From positions 620,001-684,000 of the forward strand of contig CBDBKU010000003.1 in assembly GCA_965206775.1 (NCBI GenBank): a DNA stretch of 64,000 bases. The letters run 5' to 3'. The position numbers and the translations under genes are program-made. Of this stretch, positions 1-8,392 are shown in pieces. This DNA is from VXMF01 sp965206775. GTDB taxonomy: Bacteria > Acidobacteriota > Terriglobia > Bryobacterales > UBA6623. The notes beneath the pieces are model-generated. The model searched no databases and was not told the origin of the DNA. It was given only the letters and a program-made list of their open reading frames with translations. How positions within the stretch are numbered: the first letter of the stretch is position 1; each line of letters opens with the position of its first letter.

Positions 1-1497
1 CGCCTCGCGCAACTCGCCGTACAGCGCTTCGGCAGCCTCCCGCTGCGCGTCGTTCTTGCGGTTCACAGGCGTGACCACCGCTTCGAACGGCGCGATGGAA
101 ACTGGCAGCGCCATGCCCGAATCGTCGTGGTTCTGTTCGATCGCTCCGGTCAGGACCCGCTCGATCCCGATCCCGTACGATCCCATGATAGGTGTGACGG
201 ACTTGCCGTGCTCGTTGAGTACAGCGAGCCCCATGGATTCCGAGTATTTGTAGCCGAGCTTGAATATGTGGCCTACCTCGATGGCCTTGCGGCACCGCAC
301 CGGCGATCCGGAAACGATGTCAATGTCTCCGTCCTGGGCCTCGCGCAAGTCCGCAAAGCTTGCCGTGAAGTCGCGTCCTGGCGTGACGTTGCGGAGATGG
401 AATCCTTCCTTGTTCGCGCCTGTGACCATGTTGCGCCGACCCTCGAGAGCCGAGTCAGCCAGAGTCTTCATTCCGTCAGCCCCTACCGGACCGACATAGC
501 CAGCTCCCGCTCCCAGCCAGCGCTCGATCTCCTCGGGATGCGCGGCACGCACCTCAGCGGCATCGGCCAGCTCGGCGAGCTTGACCACGCTGAGCTGGTG
601 ATCGCCTCGAAGCAGGACCATCAGCGGGCGGCCGTCCGCGACCATCAGGAGGGCCTTGATGTGAGACGAGGCGGGCAGGCCATCGAATTCCGCTACGTCT
701 TCGATCGTCTTCTTGCCGGGCGTGCGGAACTCTTCCGGGTCCGCATCTACATTGGGGTCCGGAATCGCCGGAGGTTGCGCAAGCGTTACTGCCTTCTCGA
801 GGTTGGCCCGGTATCCCGAGTCCGGGCATTCGACGACCCAGTCTTCTCCAGCGGGCGAGGGCACCATGAACTCGCATGACTCGCTGCCCCCCATGGGACC
901 CGAATGGGCGTCGACGGCCAGATACTCCAAGCCGCAACGGTCAAAGATGCGGCAATAGGCGTCATGGTGCTTGTCATATGCGACGTCGAGCCCGGCCTTG
1001 TCCATGTCGAAGGTATAGGAGTCCTTCATCGTGAACCGGCGGACGCGCATCAAGCCCGCCTTGGGGCGCGGCTCGTCACGAAACTTCGCCTGAATCTGGT
1101 ACCAGATCTGGGGGAGCTGCTTGTAGCTACGCAACTCGCCGCGAGCGATGAAGGTGACGACCTCCTCCTCGGTCATTCCGAGACAGTACTCCCGGCCCCA
1201 GCGATCCTTGAGCCGGAACATGTCGCCGCCGATAGCGTCCCAACGGCCGCTTTCCTTCCAAACCTCGGCCGGATGGAGTTCGGGGGTGAAAATCTCCTGC
1301 GCTCCGATCGAGTCCATCTCTTCCCGGACAATCCGCTCGATCTTGTGCAGGGATCGCTTCGCCAGGTACAGGTAGCAGTACAGCCCTGCGGACAGCTGGC
1401 GAACGTAGCCGGCCCGCAGCAGGAGCTTGTGGCTTACGACCTCGGCCTCGGCCGGGTCGTCCCGCAGGGTCGGAATAAAGAGGCGGCTCCAGCGCAT
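1..1497 (-). CDS. proS: Proline--tRNA ligase, C-terminus beyond window edge
   Basis: Charges tRNA-Pro with proline in the cytosol. The reverse strand from the ATG at 1497 reads 499 codons without a stop and runs off the left edge. Visible class II aminoacyl-tRNA synthetase features are the N-terminal MRWSRLFIPTL segment, the TMTEEEVVT-like motif 2 region, the KDSYTFD segment, and GSYGIGIERVL near the truncated end, which is diagnostic of bacterial prolyl-tRNA synthetase. A long editing-type insertion lies between the catalytic motifs, as in the bacterial (E. coli) type. The usual length is about 570 residues, so roughly the last 70 are missing. No frameshift is seen. Confidence 0.95.
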   Translation of the reverse strand, partial: MRWSRLFIPTLRDDPAEAEVVSHKLLLRAGYVRQLSAGLYCYLYLAKRSLHKIERIVREEMDSIGAQEIFTPELHPAEVWKESGRWDAIGGDMFRLKDRWGREYCLGMTEEEVVTFIARGELRSYKQLPQIWYQIQAKFRDEPRPKAGLMRVRRFTMKDSYTFDMDKAGLDVAYDKHHDAYCRIFDRCGLEYLAVDAHSGPMGGSESCEFMVPSPAGEDWVVECPDSGYRANLEKAVTLAQPPAIPDPNVDADPEEFRTPGKKTIEDVAEFDGLPASSHIKALLMVADGRPLMVLLRGDHQLSVVKLAELADAAEVRAAHPEEIERWLGAGAGYVGPVGADGMKTLADSALEGRRNMVTGANKEGFHLRNVTPGRDFTASFADLREAQDGDIDIVSGSPVRCRKAIEVGHIFKLGYKYSESMGLAVLNEHGKSVTPIMGSYGIGIERVLTGAIEQNHDDSGMALPVSIAPFEAVVTPVNRKNDAQREAAEALYGELREA

Positions 1498-1936
1498 GGC
1501 GAAGGATCCGGGGATCCGGCCGGAAGGCCATCAGCAGCCCGAAATCCCATCGTAGCACCGCTATTTCCGGGACAATTCGGGCAGTCTCGTCCGACGAGTC
1601 TCGCCCCGGCGAGGGCGACGACCATGCAGAGCGGAACAACTCTGCCTCTCGGCCGCAGCCCTCCCCGAGGCCGGGCTCACTCGACAGTTTCAGAGAAGAC
1701 AGGAGCCGAATGGGGCTCTGAGAGGGATGCGGGAATCACGAACGAGGGTGGTTTCGCACATCGATCTGAAGACAGAATCGGGCTTTCGTCTCGCTACAAT
1801 GACTCGTCCGCGGGTACGGGCAAGATTCGGCAGCATCGGCCCTGCACGCGCAAATCCTGACAGGCCCCTCGAGTCAGCAGCGCCCACCCAGACGGCATTG
1901 GGCCTCCAGGGACGGGCTCACACCACGCCATGCCGA
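1498..1936. other. Intergenic region between ggt and proS
   Basis: This 439-bp stretch lies between the stop of the gamma-glutamyltransferase gene and the start of proS, both on the minus strand. I see no gene. A weak promoter candidate for proS on the minus strand is TACGAT at 1549-1554 with GGACAA (read TTGTCC) at 1570-1575, but the 15-bp spacing is short. No T-box structure was recognised. Confidence 0.4.
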
Positions 1937-3763
1937 CTACCACGCCAATGCGTAGGACTTGTCGCGCCGAGGTCCAGCCGCTCCGTAGAGGACTCCTCGC
2001 TCGCTGTCGATCATCAGCGCAGTAGCATCGCCGACGGCCCAGTCGCCTGCGGGGCGGACTACGTGCCCCAACGCTTCGAGAGCTTCGATCGTTTCCGGTG
2101 CCATGCGCGATTCGACACGCATCACGCCGGGATGGATTTCGCGCGGGAAGAACGATGGCGGGAAATCGAGGATCTGCATCAACGGAGCATCCAGAGCCGC
2201 TTGGATATCCATGCCGAACTCCACCACGTTGAGAAGGAACTGAAGATTCACCTGATCCTGCGCGTCGCCCCCCGGAGTTCCCCAAGCCATGAACGGCTTG
2301 CCCCCCTTCATGGCCAGCGTCGGCGTCAGCGTCGTCCGCGGGCGCTTTCCGGGCTCCAGGCTGTTGGATCGATCGTCGTCCAGAAAGAAGCTCTGGCATC
2401 TCGTGCCTAGGACAAACCCAAGGCCTTCCACGATCGGCGAGGCAGTGAACCAGCCGCCGCTAGGGGTAGCCGAGAAAACGTTGCCGTCCGCGTCGGCAAC
2501 GCGTGTTCCGGTCGTCCCCGGCGGGTCGGGGCGGAACGGTACCGTGTCGGGAATCGGGACGTGAGCGAGCGTCTCGCCGTGAAACGGATACGGATTCCCC
2601 GGACGGAGCTGCAGGGACGGAGACTCCAAGTCGATCAGATGGCGCCTCTCGGCAGCGTAGTCCTTGGACAGCAGCCCTCTCGCCGGGACGCCGACGAATT
2701 CCGGATCGGCATAGTACCACTCGCGATCGGCGAACGCCAGTTTCATTGCCTCGGCAAGCAGGTGGAGATAGGGCGCGGTGTTGTGGCCCATCGACTGGAC
2801 ATCGTAGCCCTCGATCAGGTTCAGTGACTGGAGCAGCACGGGCCCTTGCGACCAGAAGCCGACCTTGTACACGTCGACCCCGCGATATGACGTGTGCGCG
2901 GGCTCCTCAACTTGCGGTCGGAACGCCGCGAAGTCGCCCACCTCCAGCAGGCCGCTTGACGTGAACCCGTTCGCGTCGGTACAGCGGAAGTTCTTCTGGA
3001 ATTCGACGATCTCGGCAGCAATTTCGCCTTTGTAGAAGAGGTCGTTCGCAGCCCGCAACCCGGCGACGCGCCCGTCGCCTAACGCGCCTCGCTCCGATTC
3101 GACAAGCCGCCGGAACATGCGAGCCAGGTCCTTCTGGACGAGCACGTCCCCGACCTTGGGGAGCCTGCCGCCGGGCAGGAAGACTCTGGCAGACGACGGC
3201 CACTCCGACTGCATGCGATTCGCGACCCGGCCGAGATTCTGGAGGTAGGTCGGGAATACCGCGTATCCCTCGTCAGCCAATCGAATCGCAGGGGCGAGCA
3301 CCTGGCCGAGCGACATCGTCCCGAACTCTTCGAGGGCAAGGATCAGCGAACCCACGACCGCGGGAACCGGCGCGGGCAGGAAGCAGTCTCCCGGGATCGC
3401 ATGGAGCCCGTTGTTGCGGAACCATTCGGTTGTCGCCTTGCGCGGCGCCTGCCCCTGCCCATTGACCGCGACGACGCGGTCCCGCTCGGCGCTGTAAATC
3501 AGGATCGGAACCTCGCCGCCAATTCCGAAGCGGTCGAATTCGGTGACGGCCTGCGCGAACACCGTCGCCACGCCCGCGTCGACGGCATTGCCACCGGCCT
3601 TGAGCATGTCCAGGCCGGCGTCGCTAGCTTGGTGATGCCCGGAGACGACGACGCCTCGCGTGCCCATCACGTAGGGTCTGGTTCCTGCTGCGATGACCAT
3701 TGCTGTGATCAGCGCCGATGCGCCCAGCCATGTAGCGGTCCGGTGTGGATTTGGGCGGCGCAT
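1937..3763 (-). CDS. ggt: Gamma-glutamyltransferase (glutathione hydrolase family)
   Basis: Predicted periplasmic N-terminal-nucleophile hydrolase that cleaves or transfers gamma-glutamyl groups, for example from glutathione. I chose the ATG at 3763 (608 residues) because it begins MRRPNPHRT followed by a hydrophobic export segment; a longer frame opens at 3841. Family hallmarks are VVSGHHQASDAGLDMLKAGGNAVDA near the N-terminus and PGTTGTRVADADGN around residue 417, where the first Thr of the TTG pair aligns with the autocatalytic Thr of the TTHxSVxD motif. The canonical His-x-Ser after it is replaced by Gly-Thr-Arg, so this is a divergent member. Length matches the unprocessed two-subunit precursor. 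A TACAAT box at 3778-3783 lies 14 bp upstream. Confidence 0.88.
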   Translation of the reverse strand: MRRPNPHRTATWLGASALITAMVIAAGTRPYVMGTRGVVVSGHHQASDAGLDMLKAGGNAVDAGVATVFAQAVTEFDRFGIGGEVPILIYSAERDRVVAVNGQGQAPRKATTEWFRNNGLHAIPGDCFLPAPVPAVVGSLILALEEFGTMSLGQVLAPAIRLADEGYAVFPTYLQNLGRVANRMQSEWPSSARVFLPGGRLPKVGDVLVQKDLARMFRRLVESERGALGDGRVAGLRAANDLFYKGEIAAEIVEFQKNFRCTDANGFTSSGLLEVGDFAAFRPQVEEPAHTSYRGVDVYKVGFWSQGPVLLQSLNLIEGYDVQSMGHNTAPYLHLLAEAMKLAFADREWYYADPEFVGVPARGLLSKDYAAERRHLIDLESPSLQLRPGNPYPFHGETLAHVPIPDTVPFRPDPPGTTGTRVADADGNVFSATPSGGWFTASPIVEGLGFVLGTRCQSFFLDDDRSNSLEPGKRPRTTLTPTLAMKGGKPFMAWGTPGGDAQDQVNLQFLLNVVEFGMDIQAALDAPLMQILDFPPSFFPREIHPGVMRVESRMAPETIEALEALGHVVRPAGDWAVGDATALMIDSERGVLYGAAGPRRDKSYALAW

Positions 3764-3777
3764 AGCAACTCCAGCGT

Positions 3778-3783
3778 ATTGTA
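3778..3783 (-). promoter_or_regulatory. Possible -10 box of ggt
   Basis: TACAAT on the minus strand ends 14 bp before the chosen ggt ATG at 3763. No convincing -35 hexamer was found at normal spacing. If used, the 5' leader would be only about 8 nt long. Confidence 0.3.
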
Positions 3784-3963
3784 GCGGCTCGATCGTGAGA
3801 CGGAGGCCGCACGGTCGGAGTGTCGGCGCGGTCGGAGCCAAGTGTTCCGGAATCCGCCCGGCAACCGAACGCGACTGGAATCGAAACAGGGACCGCAGGC
3901 GACTTGGGACTCGCGCTTCCGATCAGGGTTACGGTCGCGGGCCGCGCTAACATGTAGCCACCA

Positions 3964-5187
3964 ATGGACACGAAGCATTCAAGCCGACGGGCGTTCCTGG
4001 GAGCCGGTGCACTGGCGGGTGCCGCGTTGACCGCGTGCAAGTCGCCGGAAGCTGACATTCCCGAGGAATCCTCTGGTACGGGCGCCCTTGGAGCACCCGT
4101 CCGTCGTTACGGCGTGCGAAGCCCTCACGAGACTGTCGCTCGCGGAGTGCGCGACTCGCAGACGCCCGAAGCGGCATCCTCCAGAACGCCGCTGGACGAG
4201 ACCTACGGGATTATCACGCCTTCGGCCCTGCACTTCGAGCGGCACCACGCCGGGGTTCCCGACATCGATCCGGCCGCGCACAAGTTCCTCATCCATGGCC
4301 TTGTCGAGAGGCCGACGATCTTCACCCTCGACGAACTGAAGCGCATGCCGTCCGTCTCGCACGTTCACTTCGTCGAGTGCTCGGGCAACAGCGGGGGAGA
4401 GTGGAGCCCTGGGGGTGCCCCGTCTGTCCGGCTGAGCCACGGCCTGGCAAGCTGCAGCGAGTGGACCGGCGTCCCGTTGCGAATCCTCTTGGAAGAGGCA
4501 GGCGTCAAGCCGGAAGCGGAGTGGCTCGTGGCCGAAGGCGACGACGCATGCCACATGCAGAGGAGCGTCACTCTGGAGAAGGCGCTTGAAGACGGTATCG
4601 TCGCGTATGGACAGAACGGCGAGGCGCTGCGCCCAGAGCAGGGATACCCGCTGCGCCTGATCCTGCCCGGATGGGAAGGCAACACGAACGTCAAGTGGCT
4701 CCGTCGTGTCAAGCTCACGGAGGGACCGCAGTACACGAAGGACGAGACGTCCAAGTACACCGAGCTCATGGAGGACGGGAAGGCTTGGATCTTCACGTTC
4801 GAAATGGACGCCAAGTCTGTCATTACAGCTCCGTCCGGCGGCCATGCAATCGGCAGCCCGGGATTTCACGAGATCACAGGGCTGGCATGGTCGGGTCGCG
4901 GCAAGATCGAATCCGTCGAAGTCTCCACTGATGGCGGCGCGACCTGGTCCGAGGCGAGCCTCCAGCTGCCGGTGTATTCGAAAGCGTTCACTCGCTTCCG
5001 CATGCCCTGGAAGTGGGGCGGCGAGGAAAGCGTCTTGCTGTCCCGGTGCCGTGACGAAACCGGGTACCTCCAACCCTCGAGAGACGAGCTCATCGCTCAG
5101 CGCGGCCGATATTCGGCGTATCACTGCAATCGGATCAAGGGATGGCGGGTCGCCGCGGACGGGAGCGTGTCGAATGCAGAGGCTTAG
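3964..5187 (+). CDS. soxC: SoxC-like sulfite/sulfane dehydrogenase molybdopterin subunit
   Basis: Molybdenum-cofactor oxidoreductase of the sulfite oxidase family, predicted periplasmic. The N-terminus carries a Tat signal (SRRAFLGAGALAG) followed by a lipobox-like ALTAC. The motif HFVECSGNS places the molybdenum-ligand Cys at residue 139. The segments YGIITPSALHFERHHAGVPDIDP and the C-terminal Mo-co dimerisation domain follow the SoxC pattern. The length of 407 residues is normal. It overlaps the next gene, a c-type cytochrome, by 14 nt, as expected for a dehydrogenase and its electron acceptor. No soxXYZAB genes are present in the window, so the physiological role may be sulfite oxidation rather than a complete Sox pathway. 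Confidence 0.88.
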   Translation: MDTKHSSRRAFLGAGALAGAALTACKSPEADIPEESSGTGALGAPVRRYGVRSPHETVARGVRDSQTPEAASSRTPLDETYGIITPSALHFERHHAGVPDIDPAAHKFLIHGLVERPTIFTLDELKRMPSVSHVHFVECSGNSGGEWSPGGAPSVRLSHGLASCSEWTGVPLRILLEEAGVKPEAEWLVAEGDDACHMQRSVTLEKALEDGIVAYGQNGEALRPEQGYPLRLILPGWEGNTNVKWLRRVKLTEGPQYTKDETSKYTELMEDGKAWIFTFEMDAKSVITAPSGGHAIGSPGFHEITGLAWSGRGKIESVEVSTDGGATWSEASLQLPVYSKAFTRFRMPWKWGGEESVLLSRCRDETGYLQPSRDELIAQRGRYSAYHCNRIKGWRVAADGSVSNAEA

Positions 5188-5701
5188 TTTCATCACTGCC
5201 GCGGTCATTCTTGGCCTGGCCGCGCAGCCCCTTGCGGGACAGACCTACGGCTTGGGACGCGAGGCGTCCGCAGATGCAGTCAAGGCATGGAACATCACGA
5301 TCAGCCCGGAGGGAACCGAGTTGCCGGACGGCAGCGGCTCGGCAGTCGAAGGGGCCCAGGTCTACGAGGTTCGGTGCAAGGAGTGCCATGGGGACCTGGG
5401 AGTGGGCGGCGATCATGCCGCACTCGTCGGCAATCCCGACCAGTTGAAGGAAGCGCCGCCCATCAAGACCGTCGGCAGCTATTGGCCCTACGCAACGACG
5501 CTCTTCGACTACACGCGCCGCGCCATGCCGTTCGAAGAGCCCGGCACGCTCTCCCCAGACCAGGTCTATGCAGTCACAGCCTACGTCCTCTACTTGAATG
5601 GAATCGTCGCCGAAGACGAGATCTTGGACCGGGATTCGCTCCCCAAGGTGGAAATGCCGAATCGCGAAGGATTCGTCCGCGACCCGCGGCCGAAGCGCTA
5701 A
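5174..5701 (+). CDS. Small c-type cytochrome, electron acceptor of the SoxC-like enzyme
   Basis: Periplasmic monoheme cytochrome c of 175 residues. It has a Sec signal peptide (MQRLSFITAAVILGLAAQPLAGQ), a heme-attachment motif CKECH at residues 68-72 and a later Met (RRAMPF) suitable as the sixth ligand. The ATG at 5174 overlaps the end of soxC, so the two are translationally coupled. Classical SoxD is about twice as long and diheme; this protein is closer in size to the SorB cytochrome of SorAB sulfite dehydrogenases, so I leave the symbol blank. A strong hairpin follows the stop codon. Confidence 0.85.
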   Translation: MQRLSFITAAVILGLAAQPLAGQTYGLGREASADAVKAWNITISPEGTELPDGSGSAVEGAQVYEVRCKECHGDLGVGGDHAALVGNPDQLKEAPPIKTVGSYWPYATTLFDYTRRAMPFEEPGTLSPDQVYAVTAYVLYLNGIVAEDEILDRDSLPKVEMPNREGFVRDPRPKR

Positions 5702-5716
5702 TCCTCTTCGCCTCGC

Positions 5717-5743
5717 GGACCGGGCCGAGAAGCGGCCCGGTCC
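5717..5743. terminator. Bidirectional hairpin terminator between convergent genes
   Basis: A perfect 11-bp inverted repeat (GGACCGGGCCG at 5717-5727 and its complement at 5733-5743) with a 5-nt AGAAG loop fills the 44-bp gap between the cytochrome gene and ychF, which converge here. No long U-tract is present, but position and stem strength suggest a shared terminator. Confidence 0.7.
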
Positions 5744-5745
5744 GG

Positions 5746-6819
5746 TCAGCCGTGCCGGATCACCAGCACGTCGCCATCTTGCACGGCGTATTCCTTGCCT
5801 TCGAGGCGCAGGTCGCCGTGCTCCCGCGCATGGGAATAGCCTCCGCGGTCGACGAGCGTCTTCCAGTTGATGGTTTCGGCGCGAATGAACTTCTTGGCAA
5901 AGTCGGTATGGATCGCTCCGGCCGCATCAACTGCGGAGGCGTTCCGCTTGACTGTCCACGCGCGGCACTCCGTGTCCCCGGCAGTGAGGAACGACATCAG
6001 CCCGAGCAGCTCGTAGGTAGCGGCAACGAGCCGCTCGATCCCTGATTGCGAAAGTCCGTAGCTCTCGAGGTATTCCTGCCGATCCGAGGGATCCAATTCA
6101 ACCAGCTCGGACTCGACGCTCCCGCACACTGCCGTGAGGGCTAGGTTCTTGCGGCCCGCGACGATTTCGGCGCGGTATCGGGCTTCGAGATGCGGGATTT
6201 CGCTGGTATCGTACTCGCCGACGTTGAGCACCAATAGCATCGGCTTCTCGGAGAGGAACTGGAAGCCCTTAATCTGCTTGGCCCGGTCCGGTGCTAGGTC
6301 GAGTTCGCGAAGCGGACGCTCCTGCTCCAGCCAGGACCGACATTCCACCAGCAGGTCCCTTTCCGAGGCGAGCCCGGGATCCTTCATGCGCTTGAGGTCC
6401 TTGTCTAGACGGGAGAGGCGGTTCTCCACCACTTGGAGGTCGTTCAGGATGAGTTCCAGGTCGATGTTCGCCCAGTCGCGTCCCGGATCAAGCGATCCAT
6501 CTATGTGCATCACTGTTTCGTCCTCGAAAAGCCTCAGCACGTGGGCGAATGCGTCGACCGTGCGCAGGCTGCCGATGTAACTCGCCTCGCGCAGCGCTTC
6601 GCGGGACAGGCCCGGCATGTCGGCGTATTCGACCGAGGCGGGCGTCACCTTCCTGGGATTGAAAATCTCGGCCAGCGCGGCCAGGCGCTCGTCCGGTACC
6701 TTCGCGATTCCGAGCTGTACCTTCGTCGCGCCGATGCGGCGCTCGGACGACGCCCCTGTCAGGATCTTGAACAGTGACGTCTTGCCAACCTGGGGCGATC
6801 CGATGATGGCGGTTCTCAT
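5746..6819 (-). CDS. ychF: Redox-regulated ATPase YchF (OLA1-like)
   Basis: Cytosolic Obg-related P-loop NTPase that associates with ribosomes. With the ATG at 6819 the protein has 357 residues, the usual YchF size, and starts MRTAIIGSPQVGKT. The P-loop is at residues 7-15, the G3 motif DMPG at 67-70, and the G4 position reads NVGE (199-202) instead of NKxD, the known YchF feature linked to ATP preference. A C-terminal TGS domain ends in the segment EGKEYAVQDGDVLVIRHG. An in-frame extension to 6885 exists but lacks family similarity. Confidence 0.95.
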   Translation of the reverse strand: MRTAIIGSPQVGKTSLFKILTGASSERRIGATKVQLGIAKVPDERLAALAEIFNPRKVTPASVEYADMPGLSREALREASYIGSLRTVDAFAHVLRLFEDETVMHIDGSLDPGRDWANIDLELILNDLQVVENRLSRLDKDLKRMKDPGLASERDLLVECRSWLEQERPLRELDLAPDRAKQIKGFQFLSEKPMLLVLNVGEYDTSEIPHLEARYRAEIVAGRKNLALTAVCGSVESELVELDPSDRQEYLESYGLSQSGIERLVAATYELLGLMSFLTAGDTECRAWTVKRNASAVDAAGAIHTDFAKKFIRAETINWKTLVDRGGYSHAREHGDLRLEGKEYAVQDGDVLVIRHG

Positions 6820-6983
6820 GCTTGACTGAATCCCATCTTGGCACGGTGCCTTGAACCGGGGAGACCTGCCCCCGGTTCGTCGCATCGCGTCGATCTTGGG
6901 AGAGGCAGATGGGCAGATTCGGACGATAGAGCGCGAATCGGTATCTGCAGCCGATCGCCGGCAATCAGTGACTCGACCCGACG

Positions 6984-8381
6984 ATGACTATTCTTATAAA
7001 GATGCCAACCTTTTTGGAATGCGCGGGCCGGAACAAAGCCCGCTACGAGGAAGAGCTGTTCGACTTCCTGCGAATCCCCAGCATCAGCACCCTGCCAGAG
7101 CATGAACCGGATATCGCACGGGCAGCGGCGTACGCAAGGGAGCAGCTGATCCAAGCGGGTCTGGAGTCCGTGGAGGTCATCGAAGGCGAAGGCCACCCCC
7201 TCGTTTACGGCGAGTGGTGCGGAGCTCGAGAAAAGCCCACGATCCTTTTCTACGGGCACTACGACGTCCAGCCCGTGGACCCGATTGACGAATGGCATTC
7301 CGATCCATTCGACCCGACCGTGCGAGGCGGGCAGGTGTATGCCCGCGGCGCGTCTGACGACAAGGGTCAGGTTCTGGCGAACATCAAGGCGCTCGAAGCC
7401 CTGCGCCAAGCGCACGGCGAGCTTCCGGTCAACGTCAAGTTCGTGATCGAGGGTGAGGAAGAGGTGGGCGGCGAGGCGGTGGCGGAGTTCGTGGCTGCGA
7501 ACCCCGGGCGGCTGGCGTCGGACGCCGCCCTGGTGTCGGACACGGCGATGTACATGGCCGAGACACCGACCATATGCACGGGCCTGCGCGGCATGGTCTA
7601 CACGGAATGGATTGCGAGGGGCGCGGAGCGCGACCTGCATTCCGGCCTCTACGGTGGCGTGGCCCCGAACGCAGTGTTCGGACTTGTCGAGCTGCTGGCC
7701 AAGTGCAAGGATGCAAGCGGCCGCATCCTGATCCCGGGATTCTACGATGCCGTGGAAGCGCCGTCCGAAGCGGAGCAATCGAGCTGGGAGCGCATATCGT
7801 TCGACGAGGAAGGATACAGGCGAGGAGAAGTGCGGGCGTCGGTACTGACGGGCGAACCGGGCTTCAGCGTCTTCGAGCGGGTCGGTGCGCGGCCGACATT
7901 CGAGGTACACGGCATTCCGGGCGGATTCATGGGCCCCGGTGCGAAGACCGTGATTCCGGCAGCAGCCACGGCGAAGGTCAGTGCCCGCCTCGTCCCGAAC
8001 CAGGAGCCCGACAGGATCCTAGCGCTCATGCAGCAATTCGCAGCCGCCAATGCCCCGGCGGGAATCGAGGTGGCGGTCCGGCTGATCCATGCTGCGCCCG
8101 CGACGCTGGCAGCGACAGACCACCCCGTCATCCAGACGGCATCGCAGGCCCTCCAGGAAACCTGGGGGCACGAGACTGTATTCATCCGTTCGGGGGGCTC
8201 GATTCCGGTCGTCGGGGACTTCCAGAAGCACCTCGGAATCCCGACCTTGCTCATGGGGTACGGGCTGCCGGACGATGCGCTCCACGCTCCGAACGAGAAG
8301 TTCAGCCTGCGCAACTTCCATATGGGCATCGCGTCGACGGGACGGTTCCTGGAACTGCTGGGGAGCCGGGCAGCCGCCTGA
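6984..8381 (+). CDS. M20-family dipeptidase/metallopeptidase
   Basis: Cytosolic zinc-dependent exopeptidase of the M20 family (PepV/CNDP-like dipeptidases), 465 residues with no signal peptide. Metal ligands and catalytic residues are visible: GHYDVQP (His 92), the bridging Asp in ASDDKG (about 125), the catalytic Glu pair in EGEEEVGG (about 158-159), SDT (about residue 190) and a C-terminal HAPNEKF His. The dimerisation domain sits between them. The start could also be the ATG at 7002 (MPTFLEC). It converges with the sulfatase gene, leaving 11 bp between the stops. Confidence 0.9.
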   Translation: MTILIKMPTFLECAGRNKARYEEELFDFLRIPSISTLPEHEPDIARAAAYAREQLIQAGLESVEVIEGEGHPLVYGEWCGAREKPTILFYGHYDVQPVDPIDEWHSDPFDPTVRGGQVYARGASDDKGQVLANIKALEALRQAHGELPVNVKFVIEGEEEVGGEAVAEFVAANPGRLASDAALVSDTAMYMAETPTICTGLRGMVYTEWIARGAERDLHSGLYGGVAPNAVFGLVELLAKCKDASGRILIPGFYDAVEAPSEAEQSSWERISFDEEGYRRGEVRASVLTGEPGFSVFERVGARPTFEVHGIPGGFMGPGAKTVIPAAATAKVSARLVPNQEPDRILALMQQFAAANAPAGIEVAVRLIHAAPATLAATDHPVIQTASQALQETWGHETVFIRSGGSIPVVGDFQKHLGIPTLLMGYGLPDDALHAPNEKFSLRNFHMGIASTGRFLELLGSRAAA

Positions 8382-8392
8382 GCGGATGCGAT

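Noticed and set aside
127..1860. Long plus-strand frames over the first 1.9 kb
   Set aside because: They are antisense to proS, whose minus-strand translation shows unambiguous prolyl-tRNA synthetase motifs.
3979..5208. 409-codon open frame antisense to soxC
   Set aside because: It mirrors the soxC codon periodicity and has no recognisable motif.
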